Origin: Amblyomma americanum
Lineage: Eukaryota; Arthropoda; Arachnida; Ixodida; Ixodidae
Length of the DNA: 64,000 nt
Direction: 5' to 3'
Assembly: GCF_052857255.1 (NCBI RefSeq)
Contig: NC_135497.1
Location: forward strand, 346,968,799-347,032,798
Part shown: piece by piece, positions 1-10,080 of the stretch
Numbering within the stretch: the first letter of the stretch is position 1
How the letters are laid out: each line of letters opens with the position of its first letter
Translations under genes and position numbers: made by a program
The notes under the pieces: generated by a model
What the model saw: the letters and a program-made list of their open reading frames with translations, nothing else
Database searches by the model: none
Told to the model about the DNA's origin: nothing

Positions 1-78
1 TATATAGGAGGTGTTGGCCAAGCGCGGGAGCTCCGTGCCGCGCCACTGCCCACTTTGTCGTCTTCGAGTCCGTGACAC
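1..78 (-). repeat. Partial 3' LTR of the TRIM-like element
   Basis: Matches 656-733 with scattered mismatches over about 70 bp. On the minus strand it starts TGTCACGG at 78 and runs off the window; the last bases read CCTATATA, a possible TATA box. Confidence 0.5.
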
Positions 79-583
79 TACCCGGGGCTGCCGAGCGATC
101 GTCCCGATCGCGCGAACTGAAAGACCGGCAGTGAAGACGAAACGCAGGGCGTGACGATGAGCGTGACAGGACGGATGAACACAGAAAAGAAGAAGATGCA
201 GGGTTTGCCGTCACGATGAAAGAGATGAACAGATGATGATGAGATGAGCGCTGGTCCAGGAAGCTTCCGGGCCCTAGCTAGCTAGGTCACCTTGAGCCGA
301 CGGCCGAGGCCCATGATCACACCGAACGGCATGGGCATGCAGGGGCTGTGTTCGAATATGTTGGCGGCTTCTAGGGTCAGTGGGGTCATAGGTTCGAGTA
401 GCGGCGGCGTCGTTAAGTTGTCGTGTCTTCTGGTCGGGGCCGGGGACGGGGCTGGGGTGAACGACATGGTCGGTTCTGGTCTGGCGGGCTGGGGCACAAC
501 CGGGCGGTGCGGGCAGGAACACACGACCGACGACCACGGCACACGCAGGACGCCGAAGCTCCAGGACCAGGATGGGGATGAAC

Positions 584-599
584 TCCGCACCTCACGCCA
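584..599 (-). other. Primer-binding site of the TRIM-like element
   Basis: Minus strand reads TGGCGTGAGGTGCGGA two bases after the LTR end. The complement ends in CCA, as a tRNA 3' end would. The tRNA identity is not determined. The two gypsy elements here have PBS sequences at the same position. Confidence 0.45.
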
Positions 600-601
600 A
601 A

Positions 602-733
602 TGTTACGTGACGGCAAGCAGGTGAAGACAGTAATACATAAAAGATGGCGATGGAATGATTTAATGGCGGTGGGCCTAGCGCGAGCGCTCCGTGCCGCGC
701 CACTGCCAACTTGGTCGTCTTCGAGTCCGTGAC
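602..733 (-). repeat. 5' LTR of the TRIM-like element
   Basis: On the minus strand it begins TGTCACGG at 733 and ends CACGTAACA at 602, giving TG...CA ends. Length is about 132 bp. Its inner end abuts the PBS-like sequence at 584-599. Confidence 0.5.
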
Positions 734-744
734 AATATCAGCTG

Positions 745-1200
745 ACTGAGAGATGCAGTTCACCCATATGAGTGATACGAGAGCTGCATATTGGCTCAAA
801 TGAGTGATACGAAAGACGCATCGGCCCATTCCGGTGATACGAAATCCATATTTCGGCTCAAACAACTGATACGAGAGACACGTATCAGCACATAGAGGCA
901 ACCGAGGGACACATATGCCCATACGAGGCATCTGAAGGACACATATCAGCCCATACGAGGGATACGAAGGACACATATGGCCATACCAGGCATACGAAGG
1001 ACACATATCAGCCCATACGAGGGATACGAAGGACACATATAAGCCCATACGAGGGATACTAGAGACACATATCAGCCCATACGAAACACATATTGGACAC
1101 ATATCAACGCGCATGACCACATACTAGACAATATCATCACCTATGACCACATACTAGACACATATAAATTCATACGAGACACATACGCTTCCATATGAGA
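745..1200. repeat. Minisatellite, about 32-bp unit, degenerate
   Basis: Between 900 and 1090 the phrase 'gatacgaaggacacatat' followed by 'cagcccatacgag' recurs at a spacing of about 32 bp. Flanking copies are more divergent. It fills the gap between the TRIM-like LTR and the tetranucleotide tract. The long open frame across it on the minus strand is a by-product of the repeat. Confidence 0.8.
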
Positions 1201-1212
1201 TTTTTCGATAGG

Positions 1213-1225
1213 GTATGTATGTATG

Positions 1226-1257
<32 letters not shown>

Positions 1258-1735
1258 TGTATGTATGTATGTATGTATGTATGTATGTATGTATGTATGT
1301 ATGTATGTATGTATGTATGTATGTATGTATGTATGTATGTATGTATGGATGGATGGATGGATGGATGGACGGACGGACGGACGGACGGACGGACGGACGG
1401 ACGGACGGACGGACGAACGGACAGATGGATAAATGGATGGATGGACGGATGGACGGATGGATGGATGGATGGGTGGGTGGTGGACGGATGGGCGGACGAT
1501 CGGCGGGGCGGGCGGATGGACGGACGGACGGTTGGTTGGGTGGGTGGGTGGGTGGCTCGCTGGCTGGCTGGACGGACGGACGGACTGGCGGTTGGGCGGG
1601 CGGGCGGGCGGGTGGGTGGACAGACGGACGGACCGATGGATGGATGGATGGATGGATGGATGGATGGGCGGGCGGAAGGACGGACGGACGGTCGGACGGA
1701 CTTGTGGTTGGGTGGGCGGGCGGGTGGTAAGGTTG
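1213..1735. repeat. Compound tetranucleotide microsatellite
   Basis: An uninterrupted (TATG)n run from about 1227 to 1345 passes into (GATG)n, then (CGGA)n, then mixed GATG/CGGA/GGTG/GGCG blocks. It abuts the 3' end of the LINE fragment at 1736. A related LINE copy at 26101 ends in a short run of the same GGAT motif. The tract therefore looks like an expanded LINE 3' tail. Open frames through it, rich in Met-Tyr-Val-Cys or Pro-Ser-Val-Arg, are artefacts. Confidence 0.85.
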
Positions 1736-2447
1736 AACTATTTAAATCGGATGGTGGTTTAAGCCACCTTGCCATGACTTGTGTAATTTTACTCTTTTCT
1801 TGATTTTAGCCACCAATCATATAACCTTCGCTTGGTTACCTCTACCCGCTTAAAATCTACTTTCCCATAACTGTCCTTAAACCCCAATGCTTTGGATAAA
1901 TCAGCCCCGCTGCGTTCCACTGTAGGATGTAACCCTTTACATAAAAGTATCAAGTGTTCAACCGTTTCCTCCTCCTCTCCGCACGCAACGCACGACGTGT
2001 CTATTTCGTGGTACCTGACTCTATATGTGTTAGTCCACAAAAATCCCGTCCTGTCCTCAAACGACAAAGAGCTTACCCTAAAATTATCAAAAATATTTTC
2101 TTTGGCAATTTTCTGCTTAAAAATCCTCTATGTTCCCAGAGCCGATTTCGTCAGCATCCCTGTTTTCCACAGGGCTCTCTCTGTTCCTTAAAAATTTTTC
2201 TTAACCGATAATTGCTGATTGGCCCCTACTGCTGTTCAGATATTTGCTTGTCAATTTTCTAGTTCGGTTTCTTCATTTCGTGTAAACATTAGTTATGTGC
2301 AGGAATCTTAAAACTCTCCTAGACCACTGCTTTTCCCCCCTTTTCCTCAATCGCTCCTCAATCTTACTGCTAGCTTCTTTGCTTCCGAATGACGCCCATC
2401 CCATATCACCCTGTACCCCCTGATTTGGCGTATTGCCATGTGCTCCC
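1736..2447 (-). pseudogene. Non-LTR retrotransposon ORF2 C-terminus, 5' truncated
   Basis: The open part at 2067-1789 ends with CVACGEEEETVEHLILLC, a C-x2-C-x8-H-x4-C knuckle seen at the C-terminus of several LINE ORF2 proteins, then a Lys/Arg/Trp-rich tail. Further upstream (about 2480-2273) the frame shifts but still matches the copy at 26101-27335, for example the GAHG/GREH-NTPNQG region. No reverse transcriptase core remains. The 3' UTR-like end at 1736-1788 is shared with the second copy (ttaaatcgg-tggtggtt-aagcca). Clade not assigned. Confidence 0.75.
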
Positions 2448-3652
2448 AAAGCGCCATCTAGCGCAACTGGATTCGAAGCCAAGGTGAGAAGCACCGCCGA
2501 TTGGCTCGTCCTTCGTTCCGTCCGGAGGCGCAGCTTGCAGCCCCGTGAAATCCGAACCAGGGCGGAGACTTTGGCGCCTAGATGTTACTGTTTGCAAGCT
2601 GGCAACAAGCTGCGATACATAATGGCCACAATAAATAATAAATCACCTTTTTATTCAAGTGTCTACACCTTTTCTTTACTCATTTATTACTTGAAAAAGT
2701 GGGTTAAATCAGGAATAGTCTTCGTTTGTTTCGTAATTTCTGATTATTGAAAAAATTTAACGCTATGAGCACTTGCCGGGGAATCACAATTTGTTCGTTA
2801 GATTGGGAACCTCGTAAGATCGAGTTTCAGTAGATCGAGCTTGAACTGTATCATCTGATTTACTGAGGTTGGGAGGACAGGTGAATCATATGCAGCATTA
2901 AAAGAAGGGAAGTTATGCTATCATGGTATAGCAGACACAGGAGAGCTAGGCATGGGATCTGTGTTCAATAAGGATAGAGCTGGCAACATACAGGAATTGT
3001 GTAACATTAACGGGAGGGTGGCAGTTATCGTAAATAAACTTAATAAGAGGGAGAAACTGAGGCTGGTACTGGTCTTCACACCTACATCCAGCCATGATGA
3101 CTAGATATTCGAAAGCTTCCGTGAAAAGGTAAAAATCTTCAGGGAGTAATGAAAAAACACAGTATGCTGTAATAATGGACGGGGGACTTCAGTGTCAAGG
3201 TAGACAAGAAGCAGGCACGAGCAGTGGCAGCAACTGACCACTGAACAGATTCAAGCAATTGAAGTGGGTGTTATTAGGAGCGTTCGCACAACTGAGTAAT
3301 TTACGGATCATGAATACCTTTTTCCGTGAGAGGGAGATGCAGAAGTGGGCATAGAGCAGCTGGAATGGGGAGACTGAAAAGGAGATAGACTTCATATTGA
3401 CCGTGGTATCAGGCAATATGCGGATGTGCTTGGCAATGCGCAGTGTATTTATCGTAGGACTCTGAGGTGTCGAATTAGAACAGACTAACAGGGAACGGAA
3501 TAAACTTGTAAGAACGAAGCCCATCAACGTGTTAGATGTAAGAGGCAAAGTAGGGGAATTCAGGATCTCGCTGCAGAACATAAATTGGGCTCTAACCGAG
3601 GACGATAACCTTAATGAGTACATCTTCAAATTTTGTGGCTATGTTTACTCTA
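2448..3652 (+). mobile_element. RTE-type LINE fragment, endonuclease region, preceded by a 380-bp shared module
   Basis: From 2900 one frame reads KEGKLCYHGIADTGELG, then a typical RTE endonuclease stretch ending in FTPTSSHDD and a TAG. After frameshifts, MDGG (for the usual MGDFN), LRIMNTFF, EIDFIL, VLGN and RNKLVR-KPIN follow in order to about 3640. These are landmarks of the apurinic-type endonuclease domain and its C-terminal flank. No reverse transcriptase is present. The preceding non-coding part (2448-2895) is collinear with the minus strand of 22205-21700, so both are copies of one dispersed repeat. Stops and frameshifts make it inactive. Confidence 0.75.
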
Positions 3653-4283
3653 ATAAATAAACTACCATAAAAAACTTCACCATACTTTGCATCAGCAACC
3701 CACATGCACATCACGCCACCTGTACCACCGTGAAAAACTTGTTTTTTTTTTTACACGGCACACGGATGCTTTTTACATTGATTGGCGCGTTGCTCAATTC
3801 AGTACGGGAACCAATAACACGACGCTCTAGTTTCAAAAACATATATTCACTTGTTTAAACCGATCTGGAAATTCATTCTGGTGTTCCGAATAAACAATAT
3901 TTGCACGCTGTATAAATATTTTTAGTTGAAACCATTCTATTTGTGTCTGCGTCTTCTCTTTTTCTTCTAAACTATTCAATATCTTGTACAAACCCACGCC
4001 CTTCTGTAATCCCCGACCCTGGCCCTGAGGGCGTTCAAAATATAAAATAAAAAGGGTGCTGAAATGCATTTACACTTACGATGGACACTTCAGTGTATCA
4101 GCAAGTTCTCCTAATTTATCGAAGAGCTCTACGCACTGTCCTAACGTGCTAATGTGGAAATGTTAGTCGCATTATCAGGGTATCTGTCTCCCTCCTGTGC
4201 TTTCTAGGATAAACATTTTTGGAAACGAAACACTTATTGAAAGTCTTCACAAAATTGGGTAACAGTTCTCAACGCGTAGTAAA
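3653..4283. other. No gene seen
   Basis: AT-rich sequence with an oligo-T run near 3742. I see no motif, splice pattern or repeat match that supports a feature. Confidence 0.5.
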
Positions 4284-6185
4284 TATTGCTGTTGAAGTTG
4301 AAGTTGAAATTTATTTTTCAACAAAGTGTTGTGAGTAATGCCAGGGAAAAAGCTGTATAAACAGCCTGAGGGATCCTGACTTCTCCTTTGCACAGCAGCA
4401 TTGGCGATGGCGGAAGCACGATAACAAAGAACAGATAAAGAGGAAAATGGGAACATCATGAAAGCATATATGCATTATATAATACATATATACTTGTAAA
4501 TAAAAATAAATATGTGAATGCAGCACGCAAAAAAAGACTACAGGAGTGGGGGAGGGCTGCTCACTACAATAGCAACATAAACCTACATGAATCTTTGTCT
4601 CAATTCTTGTAGAGAAATGTCGTACAAGTGAAGATTGTCACGGCAGTGCAGCTGGTTCAATAACTTAGGTAAAGTGTATTCCAACATCTGACGGCCATAA
4701 TTGGTACGATATGGGTTAAAATTCCAAGGCTTTATGCTGCGCATCTCATACACTGTTTTGTTTTTCTCTAAACCAGCCAGATTAACCAACGTGGAATCGT
4801 TTTTCATTATTGCCAGTTTACATTTATGACACAGCCTATAGTCGTATATGCATTTTATTGGTATAATTATGTGTTTTTGGAAAAAATTTGCGGTGTGAAA
4901 AAAATGTGGCACTTTATTTACAATGCGTACGATACGGTTCTGTAAGACTGTAAGTTTATTAATATTTTCTGTTGTTGTTGCCCACACGAGGCATCCGTAG
5001 TTAAGTACAGAACAGAATAATGAGTTGTCGAGTAACATGTTATTCGCTGGTGGAAAATTAAAGCACACGACGGCGCATGATACCGACTGTTTTAAAATGC
5101 TTGTTAACTATGTAGCTAATGTGGTCAGTCCATGACATATCGTCTGCAATGTTGACGACCAATGTTTTCACAGACTGTACGAAGTCTACTCTGGTATAGT
5201 TTAATTCAATCAGAGGAAACGCGAAGTGTTTACGACGCGGGTGACACATGACCGCCTCAATTTTATTAACATTGATTTGTAAATGATTGTTAAATGCCAA
5301 AGCATTTACTGCTCCCAAGGATTTGTTTGCACGGTTGCCAAGGTCAGCAGTTGAAGTACCAGAAAAAAGAGCGGACTAGTGTCGTCAGCATAAATTATGC
5401 ACTGGGCAGTTCTATCGATGTGGACAATGTTATTAACCTAAACAACAAAAAGAAAGGGACCCAAATTACTCCCTTGTGGAAAGCCAGAAACTACCGGTTT
5501 CAGCTAGGAATATTCACCAGCTATATTAACGAACTGGGACCTATGTCGCATATACGAAGAAATTACAAGTGGGTTTTGCCTCTAATGCCGTAATGGTCCA
5601 ATTTTTCAAGCAAAGCAGAATAATTGACTAAAACAAACGCTTTTAAGAAATCTAAAAATAATCCGAGTACAAGAATTTTTGTCTCAACGTTTTGCAGTAT
5701 GAACTCTTTCTGAGCAAGAAGAGCTAATTCTGTCGATTTGTTTTTGCAAAAGCCACACTCAGCAGTAGGAACATTGTATATCTATAAGTGAAACACGACA
5801 GCCGTTTGAGAACACCTTTTTCCAAACCTTTAGAGAAAACAGGCAAGATATTCATAGGGCGATAGTTTCCCAATTCATTTTTGTTTCTTTATTTAAACGC
5901 TACTGTAACTTTCCCTCTCTGCAAAAGACGGAGAAAACTGCCAGACAGCAAACACAGACTAAAGATAGGGGCAACACAAGGCGCAAGAAAATCGATAACA
6001 ACATTTATGGGATAAATCTCCAACCCTGACGCGTCTGTAGGCTTAATTTTATTCAGCGACAAGAATGTTGTAACTACTTCATTTATTGTAACCGGTTCTA
6101 AAAATATTGTTTCACGGTTTTGGCCAATCATATAAAACAAATCTGCGTCACTATTTGATGAGTCAGCAAAAGAAATATTAGGTTT
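4284..6185 (-). mobile_element. Degenerate LINE (jockey/CR1-like RT), 3' tail at 4284
   Basis: Read on the minus strand from about 6185: an N-terminal RT stretch (6140-5889, EVVTTFLSLNKIKPTDASG), then past frameshifts a GFPQGSNLGPFLF motif near 5500 and an IYADDT catalytic motif near 5390. Next come LQINVNKIEAVMCHPRRK (5318-5058) and the C-terminal thumb/connection region (5068-4583, CLVWA followed by LQNRIVRIV). The 3' UTR ends AATAAA near 4310 and a short TTCAAC repeat at 4284-4306, a LINE-style simple tail. At least four frame breaks. The endonuclease is missing. The plus-strand open frame at 5294-5593 is a shadow. Confidence 0.75.
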
Positions 6186-6289
6186 TATAATAGGTTTCAG
6201 GGTCTCCTAATGAGCGTAAAATGGTGGAAGAAATGATTATAAAGGGAGTAGATACTCTATTTATGATACTATTTACATGAATGATAAGA

Positions 6290-8643
6290 AAGCTGTCGCC
6301 GCACCCAACGTCGGGGTAAGCCAGGGTAAACAGAAGTAATATTGCCGAAGTGGCTCGCACAAGCAACGACACACGCAAATTCTGCTTACCTTCCGCTAGA
6401 GACACCTAATTCAACTCAAGTACGCCCATCCGTGTGTTCTCAGATATCAGATCGCATTATCGTAAGTGCAGCGCCAACTTGTATCGCCATCGTGGGATCG
6501 CTGCCCGGGGCTCTGGACGCACTTACATCAGTATAAATAACCTGTCGGGAAAATACAAATACTGGCCAGCATGTTGCCGATTGCGTCCAATAGGATCTGC
6601 ACCTGATACGAACTGTTACACAAGCTTTAACGAATTCTATGGGCTCAGGTTCAAGACATAGATACCGGTCGGGTGCTTCCGAATTGTGCTTGGAATGTAT
6701 ACAGGGAAAAATGTACAGTAAATAGTAAGCTATAGACTCAACGAACGTTTACACCAGCATAAACTCAGGGCAGACATAAGGAAACAAGTAAAAACTGTCC
6801 GGCTTTCTTAAGCCATCGCAGATAAGGTAAATTGTTTCCGGAAAAAAGCTGAAATCCACGACTGCCACCTTATCCAGCAACTAAACTCAATCAGGCGACT
6901 GTCTTGAAAAAGATAACCAGCAAATGTCACAATGCGACCTGGAATTGATGACGAGCTTCAAGCGAAAGGTACCTTAATGCGATTCGCTTGAAGAAACCAC
7001 CAGGCTGGAGTTCAGTCGATATCACTGAATAATTCTTTGTTCAGAAAATTTGTTCTCGTCATTTATTAAGAAAAATTGCCGGCCCAGACAGGCCTGAACA
7101 TAAAGCATACACTAGCGACTTTCTTGCTTGCGTGAAAGCCGAGCACGACAGAAAGCCGTTTTACGTACAAAAGGAGAGTTTATTACCGCATCAAGTTGCG
7201 GCGCTGAGGTTGTATTATCGCTTTGCCACCAAGCTGTCTACGCCGAAGATATTATGTTTGCTTGAGAAGCAGCACCTACCATCGACTACGATGGGTGAGA
7301 AGTGATAGCGTTGACCATTTCAAGAATGAAACATGGGTTTTCGCTTAGATCCAGCTTTGTATCAATTACTGGAAGTAAGAACAAGTTCTTCAGGGTCGGT
7401 GCCAAGTGCGACGTGTCCAGATCGCTCCGAGGCCTTCCTACTTCAATAAGCAGCCCTTCATCCTGTTTGGGTGCTGGACCAAGTGCGCCGAAGATGGAAA
7501 CTTTTTGCCCATCACGGAGCAGCGATGGCAGAACCTGGCAGACAGGCCTAAGCCACATGGCTTCACTTCGGTCCAACACGACGTCTCGGGGTCGTACTGT
7601 TGCATATCTGCTAAATAGGTCTGGAGTATAAGGCCGTACCCTCCGAAAATGCGCAGCTCTTCGTTGTATACGCAGGCTGAATGTACTCGCCGACGCACAG
7701 GGGCAACGACTTGTAGTTGTGGGCGCACCCAGGAAGAGGTTGTCGTTTAAGAAATGCCAGCTCAGTGGGGTGCCCCACAGATACGCGCAGTGGCCGTACA
7801 GTACAACTGCCCTGCGGTAAATGTTAAACAGGTCGCCGTAGGGAAGCTGCGTCTGCACAATATCCCACCGATACGAAACGGGATCGAAGATAAACACGTT
7901 AACGAAGTTTCTGGGGTGAGGCGACTGTTGAATGAGTAGACCTTACCGTTGATGAAGACAGCCTTGTGCGTAACATGTTCCGGAACGCCGTTCAGCCGCA
8001 CCGTCCACATCTTGCAGAGACACCCACCTCTGTCGGAGAGAAGGCTCGGTAATTCCAGTGATGGTGGCGGCCTTATACGCCCTTTTTCTGAAGCAGCGAG
8101 ATTGGGATCGGTTTTCGTGGCGTGTCCTCCGGACGTAGTGTGTCGAAGGCTGACTATCAGCACTCAGAAGGGCTCTTCTGCTCTTATGCGTCTGTTTCAG
8201 AGCGAACTACTTTCTGGACGCCGCGAGGCACGTGGGTATTGTTTTCCAATCGGGAATTTATTTAGGCTTATATGTCATGCGAGCCCCAATGTTGGGGTCT
8301 AAATATCTGGCGGCCTTAAAGAAAGTACGTGAAATATATATGGCTTGATTCGTGCGTAACTTTGTTCTTTCGTTTGCAATATGTTCGATTGGCGCCTTAT
8401 CGTCCAGCAGGTGTTTCATATCGGTGTCATAGAGCTCTCGCCTATTCACATCGCGAGCAACAACCTTTTTGTTCAACCGCGCCACGTTTGCGAAGATGTG
8501 GCGTGAATCGTTGGCATTTCACATTTGTATTCCCTCTTCTAGCAAGAAATGCCTAAGGTGCCCGAATATCTTCGCCTGTTTCTGGTTAGCTAGAAACGTG
8601 ATTTCGTCCCTGTGCCTTCCATACCTACCTCTAAATTATTAGT
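6290..8643 (-). repeat. Segmental duplication, copy A (inverted relative to copy B)
   Basis: The reverse complement is collinear with 22429-25290 over almost its whole length. Matches include the flank TTTAGAGGTAG-TATGGAA (8643 / 22429), the whole kelch gene, the 3' flank, and the block GCTGGCCAGTATTTG (6565 / 25000). Copy A lacks the SINE found in copy B and instead has a different SINE joined at its outer end (8635-8938). The 13.8 kb between the copies is filled by transposons. Divergence is moderate and includes indels. Confidence 0.85.
7286..8010 (-). pseudogene. Kelch-repeat protein resembling KLHDC3, broken copy A
   Basis: Starts MWTVRLNGVPEHVTHKAVF, close to the N-terminus of KLHDC3/PEAS-type kelch proteins (MLRWTVHLEGG...). 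The frame is lost after about 25 codons. It resumes at 7897 with FDPVSYRWDIVQTQLP, then loses a block of kelch blades relative to copy B, and ends LGPAPK...LAPTLKNLF...ERMVNAITSH-type sequence with TAG at 7286. Intronless. Kelch proteins of this family form a beta-propeller that binds partners, and KLHDC3 is a cullin-2 substrate receptor. With frameshifts and an internal deletion this copy cannot make a full propeller. Confidence 0.75.
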
Positions 8644-8938
8644 TCCTCAGGAAAGAGAATGGCGCTGTATTGTCTCACTTCTCGGTCGACCCCCCAACCG
8701 CACCGTGATGGAAGGAGGGGAAGATGGGATTGAAAGGAGGAGACATGAAGGTGCCGTAATGTAGGCTTCCGGAGTAATTTCGACCAGCTGAGGATATTTA
8801 ACGGGCACTGACATCACACAGCACACGGGCGCCCTTTGCGTTTCGCCTCCATCGAAACGCGGCCGCCGCGGTCGGGTTCGAGCCCGGGTATTCCAGCTGA
8901 GCAGCCTAGCGCGCTAACCACCGACCCAACGCGGCGGG
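8635..8938 (-). mobile_element. tRNA-derived SINE, Ruka-like, full length
   Basis: The minus strand begins CCCGCCGCGTTGGGTCGGTGG, has a box-B-like GGGCTCGAACCC, then the tick SINE body (GTGTGCTGTG-GATGTCAGTGC, GGTCGAAATTA-TCCGGA, GCGCCATTCTCTTTCC) and ends near 8635. It sits exactly where homology of copy A to copy B stops (8643). Same family as the SINE at 24508, which lies in the opposite orientation. Confidence 0.85.
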
Positions 8939-9357
8939 TATGTACCGTTAGTAGATCGCTACGCCGCAGGTGGTAGTTTATGAGGAGACGATTTTCAACG
9001 CACATCGCGAGAGTGCGTTGCATTTTAGCACGAGGCATGACCGGCTGTGGCGATAGCATTGAGCCCTCGTGCAATGGCCAGCGAAGTTTACGTGTTTGCT
9101 CCGCCGTGGTGTTCGAAACACAGCTGTGGCAATATTAATGTTTTGAACTCGTGCACAATAACGGTATCTGATAAATTACACAAGTTTTACCCGGTACATA
9201 GTGTGTGAATTGAAAAATGAATTAGACACCTAGTTTGCAAACACCGCTCGCTGTTCTCTTTTTTGAATCAGGGGGCACAATTTCTTTAGTTATTGATCAG
9301 CACAAAGAAGAACGTTAACACTGTATCTGGCTGCACTGTATTCACTTGATCGGGTTG
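8939..9357. other. No gene seen
   Basis: Mixed-composition sequence. No open frame with a recognisable motif and no repeat match to the rest of the window. Confidence 0.45.
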
Positions 9358-9837
9358 ATTTAATGCGATAGCGTTAAAGCAGCGTTTTTGGCGTTGGCGT
9401 TGTGGGCGAAAAATGACGGGAATGGCTCTGGCAGGTTGTCCCCAGAGAGTAACCTAGGAGACAGGTGGGCCACGCAGGTCACGCTACCTTGCTGCATAAT
9501 CAGAACCTGTCCATCCGTTAGGGAGCAAGCTGTCCACCGTAGCACTGAAATAAATGATTGGTCGCTGGGGAAGAGATATCCGGGTCGCACAAGGCCCACA
9601 GCTGGGAGCATCTGTCATTCAGAGCAGTGGCTCATCGCTTAACCGCTGCACCACTACGCCAGGAGGGGTATGAGTACATCCCATGGTTAAATTAATTAAA
9701 AGTACAGAATTACCTTCTGCACGTATTGAAATTAACCCATTACGCTATTACGTCATACCCTTGAGGCAGAACTGAAGTGTCCCTGGCAATTTTTTTTAAC
9801 GCGGCAGCGTTAAAGGTCCTGTTCCGCCGGAAATTAG
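9358..9837 (-). mobile_element. Dispersed repeat with tRNA-like head, bounded by TTTAAYGC-GCGTTAAA palindromes
   Basis: Both ends carry a short palindrome: tttaatgcgatagcgttaaa (9360) and tttaacgcggcagcgttaaa (9797). On the minus strand 9660-9600 reads GTGGTGCAGCGGTTAAGCG, an A-box-like tRNA head. The right part (9610-9837) is homologous to 25676-25925, including the same palindrome. It is most likely a SINE or MITE family member. It truncates the gypsy element that follows. Confidence 0.6.
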
Positions 9838-10075
9838 GAAGTTGCCCAAGGAGTTGGCAGGACGGGCAGGAGCGGACGTACTTCAGGATAAAGTTATACA
9901 TGCTTCGCCAGTAGTACCGGAGACGGATGCAAGTGCACGTATTGAATATTCCGGCGTGGCCGCATTGCGGGTCAGCGTGGAAACAGGCGCAGATTTGGGG
10001 TCGGAGATGTCGGGGAATGCCGAGAAGCCATCTCTGCTCATCAGAGTTATAGTTGCGCCGATAGAGTAGAAGATC
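9838..10075 (-). pseudogene. Integrase N-terminal zinc domain of decayed gypsy element
   Basis: A single frame on the minus strand shows [14 protein letters not shown], then [25 protein letters not shown] and [10 protein letters not shown]. Together these give the His...His...Cys-x2-Cys pattern of the retroviral-type integrase zinc domain. The catalytic core is cut off at 9838 by the neighbouring repeat. It lies in order after RNase H, so I place it in the same element. Confidence 0.7.
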
Positions 10076-10080
10076 GCGAA

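Larger units (their letters stand above)
1..733 (-). mobile_element. TRIM-like non-autonomous LTR element (3' LTR cut by window edge)
   Basis: Two direct repeats about 655 bp apart share the block ctccgtgccgcgccactgcc and the end tcgtcttcgagtccgtgaca. Read on the minus strand, the right copy is an LTR of about 132 bp that begins TGTCACGG and ends GTAACA. It is followed by a primer-binding-site-like sequence and about 520 bp of internal DNA before the next TGTCACGG. The internal part is too short for gag-pol and holds only a Pro/Thr/Ser-rich open frame (467 down to 282, 61 codons) that I do not recognise. LTR-PBS-short body-LTR is the layout of a terminal-repeat retrotransposon in miniature. 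A gypsy copy with its coding region deleted is the alternative. No convincing purine tract precedes the 3' LTR. Confidence 0.5.

Noticed and set aside
413..1120. 235-codon minus-strand frame over the minisatellite
   Set aside because: The frame follows the 32-bp repeat and runs into the TRIM-like element; composition is repeat-driven.
745..1200. CRISPR-like array
   Set aside because: Unit spacing is regular but there are no unique spacers, repeats are degenerate and the genome is eukaryotic.
1170..1803. Long open frames on both strands through the microsatellite (Met-Tyr-Val-Cys or Pro-Ser-Val-Arg repeats)
   Set aside because: Tetranucleotide repeats are open in several frames by construction. 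There is no start context, domain or flanking coding signal.
8881..8938. Genuine tRNA gene (also 24508, 61985, 62465, 25990, 9600)
   Set aside because: A and B boxes are present but no full cloverleaf with a 7-bp acceptor stem can be drawn, and each is joined to a SINE body or fragment.
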